Source: an uncultured Muribaculaceae bacterium (GTDB lineage: Bacteria; Bacteroidota; Bacteroidia; Bacteroidales; Muribaculaceae). From it: a stretch of 11,697 bases of DNA. The notes beneath the pieces are model-generated. The model did not search any database. It saw only the letters and a list, made by a program, of their open reading frames with translations, and was not told where the DNA came from. Shown one piece after another: positions 6,815-11,697 of this stretch (position 1 is the stretch's first letter; each line of letters starts with the position of its first letter). The position numbers and the translations under genes were made by a program. The stretch lies in the NCBI GenBank assembly GCA_910587545.1, contig CAJUMI010000039.1, positions 737-12,433 of the forward strand. The letters are read 5' to 3'.

Positions 6815-7516
6815 TTATTTTTCGGGTACGGGAGCTATGAGTTTATAGCCTTTGCCGTGTATGTTGATGATTTCGATAGAGGGGTCGTCTTTGAGGTGTT
6901 TGCGCAGCTTGGTGATGTAGACATCCATCGAGCGGGCGTTGAAGTAGTTGTCGTCGATCCAGATCGCTTTAAGGGCGAAGTTGCGCTCGAGTATTTCATT
7001 GACGTGGGCGCAGAGGAGGCTGAGGAGCTCTGACTCCTTGGTGGTGAGTTTGGTGACTTTGTCGTCGATCATGAGCACCTGTTTCTGGGTGTCAAAGGTG
7101 AACTTGCCGATCTTGTACATTGTGATCTGCTTGTCTTTTTTGCCTTTGACGCGACGGAGTATGGCTTCGATGCGGAACACGAGTTCTTCCATCGAGAAGG
7201 GCTTGGTGAGATAGTCGTCGGCGCCGATCTTGAAGCCTTCGAAGAGGTCGTCTTTGAGTGATTTGGCGGTTAGGAAAATGATGGGCTCTTCGGAGTTGAC
7301 AGTGCGGATTTCCTGAGCGAGTGCAAAGCCGTCTTTCTTAGGCATCATCACATCGAGGACGCAGATGTCGTATTTGCCTTTGAGGAAGGCTTTATAGCCG
7401 CTCTCGCCGTCGGGAAACAGGTCTGCGTTGAAGCCTTTAGCCTGAAGGTATTCTCTGAGGAGCATGCCAAGATTTTCGTCATCTTCGCATAAAAGAATGC
7501 GCATACGTTCTTCCAT
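6815..7516 (-). CDS. rprY: OmpR/PhoB-family response regulator RprY
   Basis: This DNA-binding response regulator of 233 residues is the partner of the kinase encoded just upstream. The receiver domain (about 5-122) shows the acidic pair EDD (11-13), phosphoacceptor Asp55 in CVLDVMMPKKDG, Thr83 in FLTAK and Lys105 in LTKPFS. The winged-helix output domain (about 130-228) ends RSMDVYITKLRKHLKDDPSIEIINIHGKGYKLI, typical of the OmpR subfamily. Overall wording (LLCEDDENLGMLLREYLQAKGF) matches my memory of Bacteroidales RprY, which has been linked in related species to envelope, redox and sodium-pump gene control. The gap from the rprX stop is 6 bases. An alternative start at 7504 (MRILLC) would lose four residues. 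The first GATC of the GATC-rich block lies near its 3' end. Confidence 0.92.
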   Translation of the reverse strand: MEERMRILLCEDDENLGMLLREYLQAKGFNADLFPDGESGYKAFLKGKYDICVLDVMMPKKDGFALAQEIRTVNSEEPIIFLTAKSLKDDLFEGFKIGADDYLTKPFSMEELVFRIEAILRRVKGKKDKQITMYKIGKFTFDTQKQVLMIDDKVTKLTTKESELLSLLCAHVNEILERNFALKAIWIDDNYFNARSMDVYITKLRKHLKDDPSIEIINIHGKGYKLIAPVPEK

Positions 7517-7522
7517 AATAGT

Positions 7523-9058
7523 TTAATTTTTAGTGAGGGGTAGTATAATAATGAATTTTGTTCCTGAATTGATCTCGCTTTCGACCGCGATCTCTCCGCC
7601 GAGCTCGGATATAATCTTCTTGACGTAAGCGAGGCCGAGGCCGAAGCCTTTGACATCGTGGCGGTTTCCTGTCGGCACGCGATAGAATTTGTCGAATATT
7701 TTTTTCAGATCGTCGCGTCGGATGCCGATTCCGTTGTCGGCTATGGTGATCTCGAGTTTGTCGTCGGAGATGTCGCGCGAGGTGACAACGAGATTGAGAG
7801 GTGTGTCTTCGCGCCTGTATTTGACCGCGTTGTCAAGCAGATTGAATATGACGTTGGTGAAGTGCATCTCGTCGACATTGACTATGGCGTCCATCGCGTC
7901 GAGGCGGGCGGTGATTTTTCCGCCGTATTTCTCGACCTTGAGTTTGAAGGTGTTGACGATGTTGAATATGGCGAGGTTTGCGTCGAGGTCGACGATCTTC
8001 ATCGTCGCTTTCTGGCGTTCGAACATTGACATCTGGAGAACTTTCTCTACCTGGAAGCGGAGACGTTTTGTCTCGTCGTTGATCACGGTAGAGATCTGTT
8101 GGAGCATAGTCGGCGATTTGCGCACAGCCGGATCGTTGAGCATCTGTGCGGCCAGTGAGATCGACGATATGGGGGTCTTGAACTCGTGGGTCATGTTGTT
8201 GATGAAGTCGTTTTTCATCTCGGTCAGTTTCTTTTGCCTGAAAGCCACGATAATCGTGAATACAAATATGATAAGCAGTATCAGCGTGAACGCAAACGAC
8301 GGCACCATGAACGAGATCGACGAGAAGATATAATCTTTCTTTGTCGGGAAGTAGACTTTCAGATAGTTGAATTTGCCGCCGGGATCGTTGGCGAACAGAG
8401 TCTGGACAAACATGTTGTCGGGCGATACGCCCGAGGGCATATACCCCGGCGACTTGTACTGGACAGTGCCGAGATAGTTGACCACGGCATATTCAAACGG
8501 CACTCTTATGCCGAGAGTATCGAGCTCCTGACGCAGGTAGCGGCTGACAATGGCCGAATCGGCGCGTTCGCTTATCGGCCGCTCGCTCGCGCGGCTGATG
8601 ATGTTGAGGATCACATCGTCGACCACGCCTTTCTGATAGTTGTATTGATCCTGATAGGCCTGGCGGTAGCGTCGGTAGTCCTTGCCTGCCGAAGTGCTTC
8701 CGCCTTTGAGTTTGGTGATTTCGTCGGGTGTCCCTTTGAGCGTGACATCGCCTTCGAGACCTGAGGGGGTGGTGAATGAAAATTTCAGTCCTTCGTCGCG
8801 CGATAGAGCGTCGGAGTTGAAGTTCTGTGTCGTGATTGATGCGGCAGTCATGCGGCTGACATCCTGATCAAGGAAGTAGCGGGTTTCGTCGTGTTCGAGG
8901 CGTAGCGCCACGTTCAGCAGACTCTGGCGGACGCCTTGGGTGAACTGCTCGTAACGCATTTCGACCATGTTCTTCATATATATGATCTGAATGCACAACA
9001 GTCCGATAAACGTGACCGCCATTAATATCGTCAATATCCAGATTGTCTGTTTCTTCAT
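7523..9058 (-). CDS. rprX: Membrane sensor histidine kinase RprX
   Basis: This sensor kinase (511 residues) phosphorylates the response regulator encoded 6 bases downstream. Membrane helix 1 spans about 5-27. A sensor region of roughly 220 residues with no domain I recognise follows, probably periplasmic. Helix 2 is about 250-273. The kinase core has an H-box FINNMTHEFKTPISS with His291, an N-box NLLDNAVKY with Asn410, a G1 box ADNGIGI (440-446), an F-box IFDKFYR (454-460) and a G2 box GFGLGLAYV (471-479). There is no HAMP or PAS domain evident. The ATG at 9058 (MKKQTIW) follows an A-rich stretch and fits relatives; an in-frame ATG at 9076 would add six residues. The upstream 300 bases are non-coding and probably hold its control region. 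Confidence 0.92.
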   Translation of the reverse strand: MKKQTIWILTILMAVTFIGLLCIQIIYMKNMVEMRYEQFTQGVRQSLLNVALRLEHDETRYFLDQDVSRMTAASITTQNFNSDALSRDEGLKFSFTTPSGLEGDVTLKGTPDEITKLKGGSTSAGKDYRRYRQAYQDQYNYQKGVVDDVILNIISRASERPISERADSAIVSRYLRQELDTLGIRVPFEYAVVNYLGTVQYKSPGYMPSGVSPDNMFVQTLFANDPGGKFNYLKVYFPTKKDYIFSSISFMVPSFAFTLILLIIFVFTIIVAFRQKKLTEMKNDFINNMTHEFKTPISSISLAAQMLNDPAVRKSPTMLQQISTVINDETKRLRFQVEKVLQMSMFERQKATMKIVDLDANLAIFNIVNTFKLKVEKYGGKITARLDAMDAIVNVDEMHFTNVIFNLLDNAVKYRREDTPLNLVVTSRDISDDKLEITIADNGIGIRRDDLKKIFDKFYRVPTGNRHDVKGFGLGLAYVKKIISELGGEIAVESEINSGTKFIIILPLTKN

Positions 9059-9128
9059 TTTTTTATTTTGTATCATCCAGCCGGGGCTGTATGAATAAAA
9101 GAGCTTTTAATGTTTGACCTTTGATATT

Positions 9129-9209
9129 TTAACAAATAAAACAAATGTTTGTTTTTGAAAAAATGTATTTACCTCTCTTGAATTTAACATATCACCGCGA
9201 AATTAACAT
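9129..9209 (-). promoter_or_regulatory. Repeat-bearing AT-rich region upstream of rprX, possible control region
   Basis: The gap 9077-9378 has no gene. It contains two near-identical direct repeats, GAATTTAACAT (9180-9190) and GAAATTAACAT (9199-9209), 19 bases apart (10 of 11 identical). A third TTAACA lies at 9129-9134. A perfect palindrome AAAACAAATGTTTGTTTT (9138-9155) sits between. Spacing close to two helical turns would suit a dimeric regulator such as RprY, but no binding is shown. I found no good TAnnTTTG promoter on the minus strand; AACATTTG (complement of 9142-9149) is the nearest match and lacks a -33 partner. Confidence 0.35.
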
Positions 9210-9307
9210 AAAAATGTGAAAATGCAAAATTTTACGGGAAAACTTATGCAAAAAATCGATAGAAGCCAATCAGCCGGATCTGAGGCCTGTGGGGGCGGTA
9301 TATGCAG

Positions 9308-9337
9308 TTAGAGGCCGTACGCATATACGGCCTCTAA
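9308..9337 (-). terminator. Hairpin downstream of nhaA, probable terminator
   Basis: A perfect 12-base stem, TTAGAGGCCGTA (9308-9319) with TACGGCCTCTAA (9326-9337), closes a six-base loop about 40 bases past the nhaA stop. The GC-rich middle is typical of a terminator stem, but the minus-strand 3' side (CTGCATATACC) has no run of U, so termination may be weak or factor-dependent. Confidence 0.6.
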
Positions 9338-9378
9338 TTGTCAATCTTACTGTCAGCCCCTGATTAGTCCGATCCTAC

Positions 9379-10767
9379 TCATTCTTCCTGAGAAGGAGTA
9401 TAGTGGGGCAGGGTGTGGTGGAGCAGTATGAAGCCTATGATGCCCGAAAGCAGAGAGCCGATGACAATGCCGAGCTTGGCGTGGTTCAGTATTTCGGTCA
9501 TTCCTGGCGATCCGAATGAAAGCGTGGCGATGAAGAGCGAGACCGTAAAGCCTATGCCTCCGAGCATGGCTGTCGATGCCATCATGACCCAGTTGGTTTT
9601 GTCTGGCATAGGAGCAAGCCGCAGCTTGACAGCGATCCACGAGAAGATGAAGATACCGAGGAACTTGCCGAGCACGAGGCCGCAGATTATGGATAGTGAC
9701 ACGCCTTCGACGATGGTCGACGGATCGGTGTCAAGCAGAAATATGCCGGCGTTGGCGAAGGCGAAGAGTGGAACGATGAAATAATTGACAATCGGGTGGA
9801 GCGAATCTTCAAGCTCCTGAAGCGGGGAGATGACTTTGTCGGATGCGGATTCGATCTGTTTAAGCCAGTTCATCTGGTCTTTGTTGAGGATGGTGCGCTT
9901 CACCAGAAGATCATCGTCCTCTCCGCGGAAGTGGGCTATTGCCGAGCGTATCATCTTGATGTATTTTCGCGGGGCGAATACGGGCGTGGCCGGAACACAG
10001 AAAGCGACGAGCACACCGGCTATCGTCGGGTGGATGCCGGAGTTGAGGAAGAGAAACCAGATCACGCCGCCCACGCCGAGATAGAAAATCTTGCTCTTTA
10101 TGCGCATCAGGGAGCCGAGCAGCAGCAGTACAAACAGTCCGGCCGCATAAAGGAGATATGTCAGTTCGATATGTGTCGAGTAGAATGATGCGATCACCAC
10201 AATACCGCCGATGTCATCGACGACGGCGAGAGTGGTAAGGAATATTTTCAATGAGACCGGTACGCGTTTGCCGAGCATGGTCAGCACACCGAGCGAGAAG
10301 GCGATATCTGTGGCCATCGGTATGGCGGCTCCGTCGGCAAAGTCTGTGCCCTTGGCAAAGCAGAAATATATGCCGACCGGCAGAAGCATGCCTCCGATGG
10401 CGGCCACGATCGGCAGAAGTGCCTGTTTGAATGACGACAGTTCGCCGACAAGGATCTCACGTTTTATCTCAAGTCCGATTGAGAAGAAGAATATGGCCAT
10501 AAGGGCGTCGTTGATAAACGCTATCAGATCCATCGGTTCGCCCGAATGGCTGAATATGTTGAAATCGCCCAGTTGAAGCCTTATCTCATTTTGCCAGAAG
10601 TCAAAATAATAATTGTTTAGGCCGGGGATGTTTGCGATGACCAGTGCGCACAATGTGGCTGCTATCAGTATATTGCCGCCTGATGCATGGCGACGCAGAG
10701 CCTGGGTGGCTGCATAGAACACGCTATGCTCCTCTGCGGAGTTGGCGTTATGCTGTTTGTCGTTCAT
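9379..10767 (-). CDS. nhaA: Na+/H+ antiporter NhaA
   Basis: NhaA is an inner-membrane antiporter that exports Na+ in exchange for protons, setting internal pH and sodium. The 462-residue protein is almost entirely hydrophobic helices. Key family residues are present: Asp154 in PMATDIAFSLGVL (E. coli Asp133), Asp184 and Asp185 in LAVVDDIGGIVVIA (E. coli Asp163/164), and Lys368 in GLVLGKFLGI (E. coli Lys300). A hydrophilic loop (about 281-325, FRGEDDDLLVKR to PLQELEDSLHP) makes it longer than the ~390-residue E. coli protein, as in many Bacteroidetes NhaA. I chose the ATG at 10767 (MNDKQHN); the frame continues upstream to 10908 but those residues cross the leader hairpin and look non-coding. 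It follows the FKBP gene in the same direction after 166 bases, and precedes rprX. Confidence 0.93.
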   Translation of the reverse strand: MNDKQHNANSAEEHSVFYAATQALRRHASGGNILIAATLCALVIANIPGLNNYYFDFWQNEIRLQLGDFNIFSHSGEPMDLIAFINDALMAIFFFSIGLEIKREILVGELSSFKQALLPIVAAIGGMLLPVGIYFCFAKGTDFADGAAIPMATDIAFSLGVLTMLGKRVPVSLKIFLTTLAVVDDIGGIVVIASFYSTHIELTYLLYAAGLFVLLLLGSLMRIKSKIFYLGVGGVIWFLFLNSGIHPTIAGVLVAFCVPATPVFAPRKYIKMIRSAIAHFRGEDDDLLVKRTILNKDQMNWLKQIESASDKVISPLQELEDSLHPIVNYFIVPLFAFANAGIFLLDTDPSTIVEGVSLSIICGLVLGKFLGIFIFSWIAVKLRLAPMPDKTNWVMMASTAMLGGIGFTVSLFIATLSFGSPGMTEILNHAKLGIVIGSLLSGIIGFILLHHTLPHYTPSQEE

Positions 10768-10805
10768 TGTAATCTGAATAGAAGTTGATGAAAATCTAAC
10801 ACGTG

Positions 10806-10837
10806 TGTGCAGGTCTATGTTTATATAGACCTGCACA
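10806..10837 (-). promoter_or_regulatory. Perfect inverted repeat in the nhaA leader (terminator, leader stem-loop or operator)
   Basis: TGTGCAGGTCTAT (10806-10818) pairs perfectly with ATAGACCTGCACA (10825-10837) across the six-base spacer GTTTAT. It lies 38 bases before the nhaA start and 97 bases past the FKBP stop. On the minus strand it is followed by CACGTGTTAGATTTTC, which has no immediate U run, so a simple terminator for the FKBP gene is not convincing. It could be a leader stem-loop or a binding site. The adjoining ACACGTGT (10799-10806) is itself palindromic. Confidence 0.5.
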
Positions 10838-10933
10838 TAATAGAATATGTATTCAGTACTGTTTTGGAGAATGCAATAAAAATCATCGAAGGCGGAACAG
10901 AGCCCCACCGTCGTTATCAGTCAGTCGAGTCGT

Positions 10934-11434
10934 TTATTTTATTTCAGACAGTTTCACTTTAAAGATGATCGTCGAGTTAGGCGGTATCACATCGCCGGCT
11001 CCGCGGGTGCCGTAGGCGAGATCAGACGGGATATATAATATGTATTCCGATCCGGGCGACATCAGTCTGATGCCTTCGCTGAAGCCGGGGATCACGCCGT
11101 TGAGCGGAAATTCGATATCCTTGCCGCTGTCAAATACACTTCCATCGATAAACGAACCTTCGTAGTCAACCACAACGCGAGATGTAGGTGTCGGTTTATC
11201 TCCTTCGGTTTCTTTTACGGCTTTGTAGCGGAGACCGCTCGCTGTCGATTTGATGCCATCCTCTTTGTCGAGGTTGGCGAAGAACCGGTCAGAGGTGTTG
11301 ACCGGCGCGGCTGCCGTTGCAGTTTTGTTTTCTTCATGCTCCCGTGATCCGGCAGTCTGTTCGGTCTTTTGTTCATGTCCGGAGCATCCGGCCAGAGCTA
11401 TTGCGGCGATTAAAGCCAATGTCAGTTTTTTCAT
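10934..11434 (-). CDS. FKBP-type peptidyl-prolyl cis-trans isomerase lipoprotein
   Basis: This predicted envelope foldase catalyses cis-trans isomerisation of prolyl bonds. The 166-residue protein starts with a lipoprotein signal (MKKLTLALIAAIALAGC, Cys17), followed by a low-complexity linker rich in E, K, T and A (about 18-50). The C-terminal FKBP domain (about 75-166) shows VDYEGSFIDGSVFDSG, LNGVIPGFSEGIRLM and IPSDLAYGTRGAGDVIPPNSTIIFKVKLSEI. Pocket residues Tyr91, Phe101, Asp102, Val114, Ile115, Tyr141 and Phe158 are in place, so it is probably active. The ATG at 11432-11434 is one base after the lepA stop, suggesting coupled translation; a TTG at 11443 would overlap lepA and only adds three residues. 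Confidence 0.92.
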   Translation of the reverse strand: MKKLTLALIAAIALAGCSGHEQKTEQTAGSREHEENKTATAAAPVNTSDRFFANLDKEDGIKSTASGLRYKAVKETEGDKPTPTSRVVVDYEGSFIDGSVFDSGKDIEFPLNGVIPGFSEGIRLMSPGSEYILYIPSDLAYGTRGAGDVIPPNSTIIFKVKLSEIK

Positions 11435-11435
11435 A

Positions 11436-11697
11436 TCAGTCAAGTTTTAGGACGGCGAGGAAGGCCTTCTGGGGCACTTCGACCGATCCGATCTGTTTCA
11501 TGCGTTTCTTACCTTTTTTCTGTTTCTCGAGGAGTTTGCGCTTACGCGAGATGTCACCGCCATAGCATTTTGCAGTCACGTCCTTTCGCACGGCTTTTAT
11601 GGTTTCGCGCGCTATGATCTTGGCGCCGATGGCAGCCTGAATGGCGATGTCGAACTGCTGGCGCGGTATGAGCTCCTTGAGTTTCTCGCACATGCGC
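11436..11697 (-). CDS. lepA: Elongation factor 4 (LepA), C-terminal part (5' end outside window)
   Basis: LepA/EF4 is a ribosome-binding GTPase that acts during translation and initiation under stress. Only the last 86 residues lie here. They match the unique LepA C-terminal domain: RMCEKLKELIPRQQFDIAIQAAIGAKIIARETIKAVRKDVTAKCYGGDISRKRKLLEKQKKGKKRMKQIGSVEVPQKAFLAVLKLD. The IPRQ.F.(I)AIQA.IG.K..AR and CYGGD.(S)RK.KLL..QK.GKK strings are diagnostic. The TGA at 11436-11438 is followed one base later by the FKBP lipoprotein ATG. The GTPase domains are upstream of the window and could not be checked. Confidence 0.96.
   Translation of the reverse strand, partial: RMCEKLKELIPRQQFDIAIQAAIGAKIIARETIKAVRKDVTAKCYGGDISRKRKLLEKQKKGKKRMKQIGSVEVPQKAFLAVLKLD

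Larger units (their letters stand above)
3001..6955. other. GATC-free stretch, part of a GATC-depleted left block
   Basis: Reading every line, GATC is absent from 3001 to 6955 and occurs only at 872 and 2997 before that. From 6956 onward it appears about 41 times in 4.7 kb. With equal base use one would expect about 27 in the left 6.95 kb. Codon choice reflects this: in parC, isoleucine after a G-ending codon is ATA (GTG ATA, GAG ATA, CAG ATA) with one ATC exception, while in rprY, rprX and nhaA combinations such as GAG ATC and AAG ATC are common. Confidence 0.75.

Noticed and set aside
8186..8764. 192-codon plus-strand frame opposite rprX
   Set aside because: Shadow of the kinase gene; highly charged, repetitive composition and no start signals.
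9308..9337. H-type pseudoknot between the hairpin loop and the sequence at 9298-9305
   Set aside because: The loop could pair with the tail, but the connecting two bases cannot span a 12-base stem, so the fold is not sterically reasonable.
10768..10908. N-terminal extension of NhaA by 47 residues
   Set aside because: The extension runs through the leader inverted repeat, has no family resemblance, and the ATG at 10767 gives the usual NhaA N-terminus.
1..11697. CRISPR, mobile element, phage defence or toxin-antitoxin system
   Set aside because: No repeat array, transposase, integrase, nuclease or toxin-like gene is visible; all long genes belong to recognised or envelope-type core families.

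Overview
The window reads as ordinary chromosomal DNA from a gut-type member of the Bacteroidales. The evidence is a set of genes typical of that order: a DUF4296 lipoprotein, a DUF3316 outer-membrane-type protein, an RprX/RprY two-component pair and an lspA-linked lipoprotein. Two promoters also fit the Bacteroidetes -33/-7 pattern (TTG box, 20-base spacer, TAnnTTTG), and genes mostly lack Shine-Dalgarno sequences. The fairly GC-rich coding sequence suggests a Muribaculaceae-like rather than a Bacteroides genome, but that is inference. There is no CRISPR array, insertion sequence, tRNA, rRNA or phage gene.

Left block, plus strand (1-6213): the 3' end of lspA (lipoprotein signal peptidase) overlaps a DUF4296 lipoprotein gene. 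A clear promoter at 1014-1045 then drives a three-gene run: parC (topoisomerase IV subunit A), a DUF3316 protein and an S41-family lipoprotein. These are joined by two one-base TGATG overlaps, so they are probably translationally coupled. A second clear promoter (5679-5710) serves a small exported, C-terminally anchored protein that I do not recognise. A long near-perfect hairpin (6229-6290) separates it from the convergent genes and probably terminates both directions.

Right block, minus strand (6297-11697), in transcription order: the 3' end of lepA (EF4), an FKBP-type peptidyl-prolyl isomerase lipoprotein one base later, nhaA (Na+/H+ antiporter), then rprX (sensor kinase), rprY (response regulator) and fldA (flavodoxin), the last three closely spaced. 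A 300-base AT-rich gap upstream of rprX holds repeats that could be regulatory sites. A hairpin lies in the nhaA leader.

The families are mostly familiar. The most surprising signal is compositional. The tetranucleotide GATC occurs only twice in the first 6,955 bases (872 and 2997) but about 41 times in the remaining 4.7 kb, with a sharp step inside the 3' end of rprY. In the left block, isoleucine after a codon ending in G is nearly always ATA rather than ATC, as expected if GATC is being avoided. This points to two stretches with different histories: recombination, transfer, or a chimeric assembly join. Other points of interest are an S41 protein lacking the canonical Lys, a flavodoxin with Met where the FMN-stacking Tyr is expected, and ParC with Ala at the main quinolone-resistance position.
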